Source: Glandiceps talaboti (lineage: Eukaryota; Hemichordata; Enteropneusta; Spengelidae). From it: 64,000 bases of DNA. The first letter of the stretch is position 1. Each line of letters opens with the position of its first letter. The notes beneath the pieces were generated by a model, which was not told where the DNA came from, did no database searches, and was given only the letters and a program-made list of their open reading frames with translations. Position numbers and translations under genes: made by a program. Location: contig NC_135559.1 of the NCBI RefSeq assembly GCF_964340395.1, forward strand, positions 12,328,759 to 12,392,758. The letters run 5' to 3'. Below, piece after piece: positions 25,412 to 37,290 of the stretch.

Positions 25412-28400
25412 ATGCAGATATGCAATGTATAGTGTCAGCTGTGGTCAGTTCACACTTCGTCTTTGTAAATAGTCAAGTATTTGTTATTATTGTAATGAAT
25501 TGTGGTATACATTGTTCTTTTCTCAAAAACATTTTTATACTTCATTGTCTTTTAAGTCAGTAGGCTCATGTGGGCAGAAAACTTAGGTGACAATGATGCA
25601 TCAACACAAGGGGAGAGAGAAAAATGCATGTCAAGTAGTTACTGTACAGTCGACAACCTCCGAGTCAAGGTCGGCAATTGTGGGTGGCAGTCAGGCCCGA
25701 CAGCCACTGACTGCCGTGAGTTGAACCCTGACTGACAAAGATATGGAGGGGACAAGTTAGTCAAAACTACTGGCAGCAATAAACAGTCAAGGCGAGGAAT
25801 ATCATTGATATTTGAAAATATTCCCCCTTCCCCAGAGGATTTTCCCTCCCACAAGTGACTATTTTTCTCGTGTTGAGTGGGTGACCCTGCCAGAGTGACA
25901 TTAACGTGGGGAAAAAGCCTAACGCTGGCAGTTTCCCAATCAACTATTTCCTTGACTTACATTTGTAACCACTTAACGGATGGAGAGGCTTGGCAGGAAG
26001 AGGGTTAAACCATCTCTCCATCCAAAGTCATTTCACAAGGGGGAGGGGACTGTGTGTGCTATGAAGACTTGGTGTAAATAGATTTTTACTGTTTTGGGGA
26101 TACGTAACATGTACAATTAGATGTTACACCTACATTATTCTTCATTCATCCAAGGAAAATAGGAGTAACCAAAGGTGTCATTGTCACTATGAGTTACTAG
26201 CCGAGTATTTTTCAGCTGAGTGACAAGTAGTGACAACCCAGAGTTTACAAGTACTTTCCAACTGAATGAAGAAAAATATTGAAAAATAACATTATTTACC
26301 AGTGCCAGTAATATCAAAGAAACATTGCAGACAGTAATGGCAATTTTGAAAGTTTTAGCTAATATTTTGAACACTGCAGAACCAGTCACGGAGACATACG
26401 TTGTAATCATCTGACTCAATATTGATGTTTACATTTGATGATAAAATTGTCTTGATGCAACTAATCAAGAGATCTCCACTCCGATTCAGGATCACGTTAT
26501 TGTGAAAAACCAAACATATCATATGATATACAATGTACCTTACCATTCAGTGTTTGACAAGTGAGTTACAGTGCTAAATAAAGAACATTGTAAGCTCAGA
26601 TTGCATGGGGTAATTTAAAGAATCTAAAAGTAAAGAGCCAGGTTGATAAACTTAAAGTATTCTACAATGGATACTTTGCAGAACTTTATAAATGTTACTA
26701 AGCAAAGTTACTATAGTATACACTAACAAATGTGTACTTTGATTATTACTGACAATGTTATTCTTTTTTATTTTTCAGTCAGTGCTGAGCAAGCATCTGG
26801 GATGAGAAGTCTGGGAAGAAGAATGAGGTTTTTGACTGGAAATGGTATTTGTAGATGACCAGATTTGTGACAAGGACAGGAGCAATGAATAACAGGGCTT
26901 GTTTTAAATGAGCACCAAGGTTTAGAGAACAGCATGTTGAGGATTACTGATGGCAAATAGCACTGAACACCAGAAAATGAGAAAGAGTTGGTTGCTCTCA
27001 TCAGTATAAGCAAATGATATGAACCAACAAGAAATTGCCACATCTACCTTCTCAAAGAACTCTACTAAACTCTACTGAAGTAGAGTGTGTATGTAGCAAC
27101 TATTAGTATTGGTACACAGATAAGATATGATGTGAAAGACATTAAGATGTAATGGGTACTAAAATACAAGTTGCGAAGAAATTCTAGAGAGTACCATGTA
27201 CAAGGATGTTGTGGAATTGATCAATGAAATTGTCCATGTTCGTCTGTTAACTCATTCTTCCCAGAACCCTCACTACATGAATATGTATTTTTGATTTTGG
27301 GATTCAAAAATCAACATTCTTACCTTGGCGAGTATGACTCAAACTTGTTGCCATATTGAATACACAATGGACACTTGGCACACAAGACTTCCGTGTTTGT
27401 AGTTATGTAGATTTTATCTGCAACTATGCATGTGGTACTATGTAGAATTTCCTCGCAATTTGTATTTTGTACCCATTACTATATCAAACAGGCTCTTAAC
27501 TAATATTTGGTACAAATCTACCTAACCCTGGAAATGCCAGTCTCTGTTACACAGCATTACAATAGTAATTGCACAATTTATAGCACAAGGGTGTTTACAA
27601 ATGAAAAGAAACATTACAGAAAAAAGGTCTAACAGCTAAATTTTACATGTGCCGTAAATAACATACTTTTCAATGTCAATAAATCACCAACATGGGTAGT
27701 CGAACTGTGTAAAGAGATTTAACATGCAAGTTTCTTTCTACCCATTCAGAAATATCAATATCCTTAACTTTTCCCCATATTTTCTTTGTAAATATTCTGA
27801 AGGGCATTCAATTCACGAAAGTGCTTTCTTCTTCCACGTAACATCACTGATTTCTGTACCACTGAAAACAGACATACATTAAAACATCTCTAATAGTTCT
27901 AGTTTGATGTTTTTACAAACTCTGTACATGTGTGAGTTTATCCTGAAATGTGAAGATAATGTCTGAGCATACAAATCAGAGAGAGTTGTCGGCTATTCAG
28001 AATACTGTGTGTTACCATGTCTCTTTGTGCACATGTAACCAACTCTGTCAATGTTGTAATTGTAAAGTATCTTTTACTGTAAGTCAACAATGGATTTTAC
28101 AGTTACAGACTCTTACTAATGCAACATTACATTGGAAAGAAGTGTATGACATGAATGTTTGGTTGCTATCAATTTGACAACCAATAGTCTGTTGCCAACC
28201 TTCATTCTGCATATTGCACCAACTGTATTTGCTTGTGTACACAGATTTGGTTTGAATATTTTATATATACATGTAATACATAGAGATTATTTTGATACCT
28301 GGACATAATTTATCATTAACATTATTATTACATAATAGAAACGTATATCTGACTGTCCAGTATTATTTTTGCAGACTTTTATGATCTTCAGGTGTACATT

Positions 28401-29390
28401 CTAGGGACTATCATGATTGCAGGTTTGTGGTATCTTTACTTTACCACATGCTATAGAAAATGTATTTAGTTGTGTCAATGTTGCTTTGTCTAGGATGCTG
28501 TCATGGTAGTATATAGTTGTATATTTTTTGTCAACAACAGAATATACCAATTTAATGTTGGAGAGAATCATGAAATAGTTTAGTTGATACAAAATAGCAT
28601 GGTATATTTATTTGATTACTAAGAAATGTAAGTAAAGAGAGATTCTCTGTTATCAAGTCTGTATGCATAGTTAACTAGCTAAATCATCTCTGCACTGCAG
28701 CCTGATCAGTTTTTAGTGAGTAATATGTTGTATTTTATACAAAGATTTTTTTGTCAAAAACAGGTCCTCAGTTACAATGTGCATACTGCTAACAAAGTAG
28801 ATCTGGTGTACATTTACATACACATAACAATATCAAATCGATACAAAAATGATATTTTACATGATTTTTTTTACTTTCCTAAAACATTTGTGAAATATTA
28901 GTTATTGTAAACAATTTGGCTTTTGTGTGCATGTTGCCCCATTATACCAGTTGTGTAGATTCCCATTTTTATCTACATAATTATAGTCTGGAGTGTTTAC
29001 ATGTAAAATGTAATTGTATTTTGTACAGTGATATTTGTCAACAATGTGTCCTCAGCTAGCTACACACTGTACCACCTATATGTTGGAAAGAACAATTTCT
29101 ATCTACTGACATTACTTGTACAGTTTGGGTTATTCTTCTATGGAATTTAGTGGGTCAAAGACACATTGAATCCATCTTGGTTCATTTAAAGAACATAAAA
29201 AGTGTAAAAACATAGTACCAGTACGTGATATATGGAATATGATGTTACTCCTGTAAAAGAAATGTCAAATTTACTGTTCAACTTTCTTTTATGAATAAAG
29301 TTTCCTGTTTGTTATTTTAGAAGTGATTGCAGTGTTAATTAAATTTCCTCTTCCCATATTTGTAAAAATTAAATGTTACATTGTTGTTAT
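25412..29390. other. Unrecognised interior of the large element
   Basis: About 4 kb without tandem repeats or a protein family I recognise. A hairpin GGATGGAGAG...CTCTCCATCC lies at ~25979-26023. A pyrimidine tract and AG at ~26779, and AATAAA at ~29295, could be remnants of captured 3'-exon-like DNA, but no coding frame supports this. Confidence 0.35.
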
Positions 29391-29394
29391 TTAT

Positions 29395-29435
<41 letters not shown>

Positions 29436-29437
29436 AG
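29391..29437. repeat. (TTG)n microsatellite
   Basis: Trinucleotide array. Confidence 0.95.
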
Positions 29438-29766
29438 CTTTTCCTTCTTGCTAGCAAAGGTTTATCTGTTTTGTCAAAGTATTAGAATACAAAATACATG
29501 TATATGTGCATTTGCCAGTATCCACCATCATAAAGTAATGGAGAACTGAAAGAATCATAATTACAGTTAATTTGAAGATTAGAAGTGAATACGATGAAAA
29601 GATGGTGATGTTACCAGCAAAATACAGAAAGATCTTTATTGAATAAGTAGGTTTATAAGCCAATAACCAGGCGCAACCTGTATCCCTAGAAAGCTACCCT
29701 ATAGCTAGGGCCGGTACCCCGTGGGCGTGCCGTGCTGGGACCGGATCGGCCGTGCTCGAATTCTTG

Positions 29767-29803
29767 TGACCTTTGACCACAACACTGACCTTTGGAGTTG
29801 ACC
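29767..29803 (-). promoter_or_regulatory. Cluster of nuclear-receptor half sites with a DR1
   Basis: Four TGACC half sites in 37 bp (29767, 29774, 29786, 29799). The first two form GGTCAAAGGTCA on the minus strand, a canonical DR1. It lies near the right end of the large element. Function unknown. Confidence 0.25.
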
Positions 29804-30136
29804 TTTTATGCAAATCTTGAACGTTAGCAGGCCTATAACGTGGGGGTACAATGCTGGATATACGTACTACGTATACTCCGTGTACGTTAGTCTGACGAAG
29901 ATCTACGTTCTATCGGCGATAGTATACGCACTGACACACTTCCTGTCGGCGTTAATATGCCGACAACGTACACTAAGCGTACTGGGATGTTCCGTCTATG
30001 GTAATATACGCTACGTAGATTTACTGCACACATGTGATCTGCGTTTGTGTATATTCAAGTACATCTCTGTACATGTTAAATCTACGAGTGCGTCGGCACA
30101 CATATACGCTCAGTAGATCAACTTTTTTGCCCAGTG

Positions 30137-31700
30137 TTTTGTCATGACAGAGGAGCGCCACCAAGCGACGAAGGTGAATGTCAAATAAACACTTGCAGCT
30201 GATGCATATTTCATTTGGCAATGTCAAACAAAGTATACATGTCCTCTAAGCTTGTTGACGTAACTATGTGTCATTTGCATAATGAGTGATTTTTTGTGAT
30301 TTGGTTTAACAGAGCAACACATTACAGCTTGGTTTCTCTCGGTAATTGTGGGTAAGGAAAGTGACGTAAAATCAGGATGGACTCACATTTATACCAGAAT
30401 CCACTGTGGATTTCCTGAAGTGGTAATCCCATTTGATTGTACGTTGTATTACTATTTAGTGGAGTGGAAACGAACGCAGTAGTCTATTCAAACATAGCCG
30501 TTGAGGGCGTTGGATTCCCGCAAACTATTTTCACCCCGCCTGAGAAACGACGAAAATGCTCATTTTCAAAGTCCCACTCATATAAGGTGTCACCGCTTAC
30601 AACGAGAACTGTTATTTATTTGTCGCCTTCTATTTTCGTTCGTATCAACTAGATTGGTATGTCTTTATATAGAGCTCGGTTTTCGTTTCTTGGAGAATGT
30701 ACTTCACGTTAATTTGACATTCTAATACAGTATTCGACAATGGATGAAATGTAAGATGTCCTGTTTATTACACTACTCTGGTTCCATATATCTCGTGTAG
30801 TCTAGTTCCTGTACGACGTGTTAGGATTATTACGAATCATCTCCACATCACGTATAGGGAAAATTGTTATTCGAGCACGGAAATCTGTGCTACCCCAGCT
30901 GGGCAATGGGTAAACGACGCATGACTGTAGTAATTCATCACAAATTGACAGGCAATTGTAATTGTTGTTCCTTTAGAAAATTGCTCATTAACCGAACTCC
31001 ATCTCTGCAACTGAAACGAAAGTCACGTGGTTACACGATACAATCATGACGATTATGTGAACGCAGTCAGGGGTAGCACATATTTCTGTGCTAGAATAGC
31101 GACTTTCCCTATAAGTAAGTGGAGATGATCAAAGTAATCGTAACGCATCGTATAGGAACAAGACCAAGTCTCTTGATAATCCTTCACTATAAATATGTGA
31201 CAGTGTAAAGTTCATACTCAATTGAAATACATTTTTGCTTGAGATTAAACCGATCAAAACATATACAGTCTGCACTTCAACTGGTATGTGTCATCTATTT
31301 ACGATCACGTCTCAGTTTGCTTTCAATTTATAGAATATGAGTGTACATACGTACACTCAAACACGGTTGATATCGAATGAAATACAGCTATGCCGACAAC
31401 ATGGTCGATGCTAAACTGTCGATAGTCGCGCTAACATTTTTGTTAAATGCCATTTTAGTTTATGAAACAGAATTTGCAAAATAGTAGTTTTTAAAACTTG
31501 GTATATAGCTGTACTGTATCCATATTTCTATGCGCACCAAGACCACAACAACAGCCGAATGCCAATGCCCTGTGCTACGATAAAATAATTAGTCAAACAC
31601 TCAAATATAAACACATTGCTCAAATGTTGCAGTTGTGCTACAACGCCATTGGCGGTATTGTTTGTTTTTTGTTTCGTGTATCTTAAGTCGTGCCTACGTA
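30137..31700. repeat. Right half of repeat Z plus repeat X
   Basis: TTGTCATGACAGAG...CCAAGCGACGAAGG matches 41765 onward; X continues to ~31.7 kb and recurs at 41.8-43.3 kb, with a partial copy at 40.3-41.5 kb. It ends in the CTACAACGCCATTGGCGG motif shared with element Y. Confidence 0.7.
30799..31164. mobile_element. X-MITE copy 1 (~95-bp inverted arms)
   Basis: Left arm TCTAGTTCCTGTACGACG...CTGTGCTACCCC pairs with right arm GGGGTAGCACA...TATAGGAACAAGACC. The centre has ACAAATTGACAGGCAATTG. Related copies at 40623-40972 and 42392-42759 sit in duplicated blocks, so they were copied with the blocks rather than transposed separately. Confidence 0.7.
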
Positions 31701-32830
31701 GTCGAAAAAGGTCGGAAGTTCACCTAAACCCGGACTCTTAACCCATTGTCCTTATACACTGCCTGTGCACGATCGCATTATCGTTTACAATAGTATTGTC
31801 ACTAAAGTAACAGAGTGGGAACAGGTATTTTGAGTGTTAAACTTATTGATTTTTCAAGTGGTGAATTCCAGTTCACCTGACCGAGTTAGACCGAATACAA
31901 TGGAAACCACAAGTCGAGACTTGAAAGAAACCATCGTCTGGCTACACAGACTTCATATGACATTCCTACATATTTCCTTCATTCACTAGCTCTTACTGTA
32001 CAGTGCTAAAACTTATCGTCTGGTAAGAGTGGTAAGACTGGTAAAACAAAACTTGAAATACAATTGCAGTATATTTTCATGCTTGACAAAATTTCATTGT
32101 ATATGAGTTGGCGATGGATGATCTGCTAAGATAATAGTAGTTAATGCAGAGAACATATATGTAACAATGTCGACTTTTGTCGCTCCAGACGACAATTCGT
32201 TTCTTTTCAACTGGTTTCTTGCCCTACTTTCTTCAGGTGAACTGTAATAAATTAGTTGAAAAATCAACAATCAACTTGTGTACATCCTCGAAACTATGAC
32301 AACCTTATTGTGAGCACTATAACAATACATTTTAAACATATGACTCATGAAAAGTAGGCCTGCTTGTCCTATTTGGGTCAAATACCCTGTAATTAATCAG
32401 TTGAAAATCAACTACAAACTACTGTTTCCTCTGATATCTACTTTACATGCACTACGACCATAAAGTAATAAACACATGACCCATGAAAATGCTATCGAAG
32501 CTACTCATAAATTGATCACGTCATTGGTGATAGTAGTCTTGGACATTATCCAGATTAAAACAGGAGTGAGACTGAGTAGGGCGGGCAAATCATAAATCAT
32601 GCATTGGTGACACACAACTATCGTCCATTAGTGAGAAAAACTACCTATAAACGAAGTTTTGATTTCCAGGTATATTAATTGTTGACGTAAGTGAAATTCA
32701 ATTGTTTCCCCTCGATACTACGTTTTTTGGAACCTTGTACCAATCAGTTATTATGTTTAAATGTACCTTCGCGGCAAACTTAGGGTGGTCTAGGTTAATG
32801 GCACTTGGGTAACTTATCAATGCAAAGGAC
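31700..32830 (+). promoter_or_regulatory. Conserved upstream block of gene copy 2 with putative 5' exon
   Basis: Same order of motifs as 9927-10985: AAAAGGTCGGAAGTTCACC, TTATTGATTTTTCAAG, ATCACGTCATTGG, ACCTATAAACGAAG, and donor GAC|GTAAGTG at 32686/32687. The presumed 5' intron runs to the acceptor TTTTTGCAG ending at 33479. A second possible donor CAG|GTATAT is at ~32669. Confidence 0.5.
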
Positions 32831-33492
32831 CAAACTACCTGTGTCTCTATCTGGTTGACTAGCTAATACTGGGTTTGGCCCAAGACAAAATGGCGATCAT
32901 TTCCTTATACATATATCAACGAAGACTAGACTTAAGCCATATCCAATCACAGTTGCCCTACACTCACCTATTTAATATTATATGTGTAGTAGTATCCACA
33001 ATTGAATCTTTAATGTTCAATGAATGTATCATATACTTATGTTTACGGTGCGGATGTGGGTTTTTTCGGACCTAGGCTGCACGGAGGAAGTACATGTAAG
33101 CCGTAGTACCAAGGTTTTATTATATACTCAATGTAGTGACACGGAGACATCATTTGAATCACATAATCGCATAAATTGGGGTGAAATATTATTTTATTCG
33201 CAAAAACGTAAAAATAGCGAAGATATTAATAATTAATAAAGCCAAATCACTAAGCGAAAAGATATCGATGAGCACTCCACTTGCCATAGTTGGGCAAAGT
33301 GTATCGGGAGTGTACACGCGATACGGAAAGTTATTTCCCGGGTTCGATGCGTGCTCTTCATTGAATTGCATTGGACGTTATACTGGGTATATGATTATAT
33401 ACTTTTGATCACAGTGTAACAATAACGATGAATGTCCAGACTTTGAATATAATGTCGTACGTTCGTTGTATTTTTGCAGATACAAACTCAAT

Positions 33493-33822
33493 ATGGCAGG
33501 ACAAGATGTCATGTACGTCTGTGATGCATATTACATTTATGGTGACAGAAAATTCCAAATGCCGCTTATATTACTAAAAAAGAGCGAGAGAGTGTTTGGT
33601 ATGGGATTTGATTGTGTGGATGTATTTAAAATCGAAAACGGACGTATCAACGGTAATTCCATATCATTCACTAAAGCATACGAGAATCTCAGCGTCAAAT
33701 ACTGTGGTAACGTTCATTCTTGGATGCCTTTAACAGCTTCTGGTACGTGGACAATGACAAGGTCAGGCCATATCACTACTGGTACGTGGACAATAAAATC
33801 AATAGAACCGGACCAAAGTGAG
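33493..33822 (+). CDS. Copy 2 exon A (beta-rich domain)
   Basis: 110 codons, donor GTGAG|GTATGT. If intron 1 were retained, translation would add about 20 residues ([12 protein letters not shown]...) and stop, giving a beta-domain-only protein; copy 3 offers the same tail. Confidence 0.75.
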
Positions 33823-34531
33823 GTATGTAAAAGCCAGTTCTTTCTTATTCTTGGCGACAGAATAACGAAACAATATCTACATTTTTAGAACACTGTACTT
33901 ACAAACCTACAGAGGGCCATGTCCATAATATGTCTACTTCAAAAGATAAAAAAGTTAGTTGTTGGAGTAAGGATAGGACCCTGCACGTAATTTACGGTAA
34001 ACTTGTCGGTTGGGTGGATTGTAATATGTAGTGTCATAAATGTAATACCACCCCCACACACCCCACCGACACCCCCCATACACACACCTCCCCAACCTAG
34101 AACCAAAAAATCTTTGCAAACAAAATTTTCAGAAATATGTGTTTGCAAAAATAAATGTTAGCAATACCATATCATATTTTTTCATCCATTGACATGCAAT
34201 GAGCCAATACAATCAAATATGCTGAAGCCATTGTTTGACAGTAACATCACTCCAGACTGCACTCACAGGTGATATTAATAATTCTCAGAACACTGAATTT
34301 GACTTTAAAATCCTACCTTTATGTTATCGATTGAAGGTTCACATAATGTAATCTTGATAGCAAGTCCTACATGACCAATGAAGAAATACAAAAAAAGGTG
34401 GTTTCGAAACAGCTGTAAGCTCTAATTGTGAACGAGTCCTGAGACGGAAGGACAGACAGATGGACACAGAGACAAAAAGGGACACAGACAGAGAGGGACA
34501 CAAAGACAGACAGACAGGCAGGCAGGCAGGC

Positions 34532-34602
<71 letters not shown>

Positions 34603-36123
34603 ATGAATGAATCGATAATAAATAAATAAATAAACAAACAAACAAACAAACAAACACACACACACATTCATACATACATACATACATACATACATACATA
34701 CAGACAGACAGACACAGACAGACGGACGGACGGACGGAGAGACAGTCGGAAGGATGGATGGATGGATGGATGGATGGATGGATGAATTATTAATTAAATG
34801 ATAGATGAAAAAGTGATATTTTGATATAGTTCGAAATGTCATTCACGTCTACAGACCACGTAGTATTTAAATCGGAAACAGTTCTCACTACTGAAGATGT
34901 ACACAAATAAATTCCTACCGAAAGTCATTTTTTATAAAATTAGCCAGATTTGCATATAATCTTTTAGTATATTTAGGATTCGATTTAGCGATAAGAACTG
35001 CCTTAAAATCGTTGTTAAATGAATAAGCATTTATTACTCAAAACATAGTTAGATAACTTTCTCAATTGGAGCAACTCTCTCGACCTACTTAAGTATTTGT
35101 ATATATCACATCTGGTGTGTTTAAATAATATCGACAGGGCAGCCAATCTAAAATAATAATTTATGTTTCAATTAAATATTGTTACTAATGCGTATTTATA
35201 ATTTATTTGATCTCTATTGTATATTCAGGCTGCTCGAATTGCCTTGCTCCTGGAGCAATCTGGTCTTCACCATATTTATGGTGTCATCCCTTTTGAATTG
35301 CTGGATAAAACATTCGTATCCCTCGTTGGCCGCACAGATGACCTCGGAGGAAGTGGCGAAGTGAACCATGGTGGCGCATATGGTGTAATAAGTAGAAAAT
35401 ACTCTAAGCGCCAGGAGGTAGAAGCGGATCATGTTCCGGCATGTTCAAGTACAACAGGTTCGTATTATTAATTAGTAAACTGCGTGTGAAGAGATTGAAG
35501 TTTTAAAATACTTCGCATTCTAAAATCATACCCTGCCCTTAGATAATAATGTGAAAGGTTTCCCACCTAAAACTGTTACAGGAAATGGTGAAGTAAAATG
35601 TTCTTTGAAATAATGTCAAACACTGTGTTCTCTAAAGGACAATGGGGCTTACCGGGGGTTTATCAATGTAAGTATCCGGTTATGCGAGTACCGTTAAAAA
35701 AATATGGCTTCAAAATATTTGGTTTCGCACTAAGACTTCCCAATTTTCAATAAACAATGTGATTAACATAACACCCATAATTACATGGTTAGTCATAAAT
35801 TTATATGTGTTTATATGTGTGTGTCTGTGTCTCTCTGTCTGTGTGTATGTGTGTCTGTCTGTCTGCTTGTGTATGTGTGTCTGTGTCTGTGTATGTGTGT
35901 TTGTGTCTGTGTATATATACATTTGCAAAATATCTGTCTAGCTTCATAAGTCTATATATCACCATAAGGCGGGTGGCTGCCATAAGAATGTGTGTGTATG
36001 TCTTAGAATTAAAGAAATGTTAAGATAGACACATTCGCTTGGTTATCGACTTTACCTCATAACTAAACATAATATGGTAGTAAATGAAGTTAATTACTTT
36101 GCGAGACAGACAAACAGACAGAC

Positions 36124-36186
<63 letters not shown>

Positions 36187-37290
36187 GTTAAAGATTCAAA
36201 TGTAGACAATATTATAATATTATAGAAGAGTAAAATTAGGTATTGAAGACAATATTCAAATACTCAATGGCTTTCAATTATGTGGTTTTGAAAAGTTATG
36301 ATGCTTCTAAATGGCCTCCTACACGTCCGTATTTAAGAAAATTGTTCACTGCTCACTAGCAACCCCCTCCCTCCCCAAGTGATTATGAGGATGCTGTCTT
36401 CTTCCTCTTCAAGTATAGATTACAGCCCAATGTGAGACCTCTCCTTGCAAATCGCTCATCGTTTTGTAAATAAATCTCTTATTATGTAAGGTCAAAATCG
36501 ATTGTCACTTAATGTATTGTGCCATATAATTGTAGATATTATCCAGCATGCGGGAGGAGGGGGTACCGTTTAATTGCATGTATACATACATGTGCAGCCT
36601 AGGGGGACGAAAATCATTGGATTCGGTCGGTGGGGGGATATGACATTTTTAAGAGCTTGTCGAACATTTTGAACATACTATTTTCCCCACCCCACCGTAA
36701 GATATGTTCGTTCCGAACCCTTAGCCATGTCTACAAAGACCAATATGTTATAAAATATAAATGGACGATTCATAATTGTATATTACTTAGACTATGATAT
36801 TGTTAATTGTTATTTTCATCATGATATCTTTACAGCGACTACCTATGATATTGGGAGGGACTTGCTTCCTGCTGTATCTGTGGAATATTACTTTCACAGA
36901 TACCTCGGTGGGCTATTTGGTACTACTGGTAGTGGATACTTACCAAAAGCTCTCAGGGAAGCAATTCGCCGTTTCTTGGAAAAGCGCGAATTCTTTACTG
37001 CTGAGCAATTCAATATCATAACCATGTATGGTTACTGGGGAAAGATTCCAACGTATTTCAATGGTCTCGTGGAATTGTTGAGGTACGCGCAAACCTGTCG
37101 TCAAAGAAATGGGTCGGAATTTATGACAGATGGAGAAGTCTCGCGTTTGATTACATGGTTGGGTGAAATGCGAGATTTGACAACTTCGTGTGGAAATGAT
37201 CGATTCAAATTGTTCGAAAAAATCGCTCCTATTATTGTGAAATTGCTTCGTCAAGCAGGCCCTTTAGACCCTGACAAGTTACCACAATAA
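33493..37290 (+). CDS. Gene copy 2: beta-domain plus toxin-like nuclease (3 exons)
   Basis: Join 33493-33822, 35229-35457, 36836-37290; 337 residues, phases 0 and 1, all GT-AG. Residues 1-110 are the beta-rich domain (GMGFD, ISFTKAY, VKYCG, ASGTW). Residues 111-135 form a helix ([12 protein letters not shown]), followed by [15 protein letters not shown] (175-181), [13 protein letters not shown] (197-209) and GTTGSG, then helices and the tail LGEMRDL...DPDKLPQ. Compared with copy 1 the DHR motif is FHR (206-208), so a metal-ligand Asp may be lost; compared with copies 3 and 4 exon B carries an in-frame 8-residue insertion (TFVSLVGRTDD region). The TTG at 36862 is not a start. No signal peptide. 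The frame is fully open, so the gene looks intact. Role inferred only. Confidence 0.7.
34450..34790. repeat. Compound (GACA)n/(AAAT)n/(CATA)n/(GGAT)n microsatellite in intron 1 of copy 2
   Basis: Same position relative to exons as the array at 48405-48770 in copy 3. Open frames on both strands are artefacts. Confidence 0.95.
35229..35457 (+). CDS. Copy 2 exon B
   Basis: Acceptor TATATTCAG ends at 35228; donor ACAG|GTTCGT after 35457. 229 nt, against 205 nt in copies 3 and 4, owing to a 24-nt in-frame insertion. Confidence 0.7.
35806..35920. repeat. GT/TCTG-rich microsatellite in intron 2 of copy 2
   Basis: Counterparts at 49745-49850 (copy 3) and, expanded as TA/GT, at 61862-62098 (copy 4). 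Confidence 0.85.
36102..36186. repeat. (GACA)n microsatellite in intron 2 of copy 2
   Basis: Counterparts at 50028-50088 and 62233-62381, at different lengths. Confidence 0.95.
36836..37290 (+). CDS. Copy 2 exon C
   Basis: Acceptor CTTTACAG ends at 36835. 455 nt; I count only four differences from copy 3 exon C (two amino-acid changes, G to R and P to S). Confidence 0.8.

Larger units (their letters stand above)
17844..30136. mobile_element. 12.3-kb CACTA/EnSpm-like element (or composite) inserted in repeat Z
   Basis: Left end CACTGGGCAAAAAGTTGA (17844); right end TCAACTTTTTTGCCCAGTG (ending 30136), inverted with one indel. TTT flanks both ends. The uninterrupted target GGAGATACTTTTGTCATGAC at 41756-41775 equals the two flanks joined with one TTT removed. 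CACTG ends with a 3-bp duplication fit the CACTA/EnSpm group. Subterminal regions share motifs such as AATCTACGTA. No intact transposase is visible. It contains a Penelope-like relic, a nested foldback and much unrecognised DNA. The alternative is two separate short insertions with unrelated DNA between, but each Z half occurs only once here, which favours one insertion. Confidence 0.65.

Noticed and set aside
26768-29300. Last exon plus 3' UTR of a host gene inside the large element (acceptor near 26779, AATAAA near 29295)
   Set aside because: Only eight in-frame codons follow the acceptor and no upstream exons are recognisable; not supportable.
34339-34842. Frames rich in VCLS/SVCL and similar ones at 48.2-48.6, 61.0 and 62.1-62.4 kb
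   Set aside because: Translations of (GACA)n; no unique sequence.
36102-36186. GACA arrays as possible CRISPR-like repeats
   Set aside because: No spacers; pure tetranucleotide repeats in an animal genome.
36794-37021. 75-codon frame over the exon C start (also 50695-50922)
   Set aside because: Shadow frame; the exon C frame is conserved across all four copies, this one is absent from copies 1 and 4.
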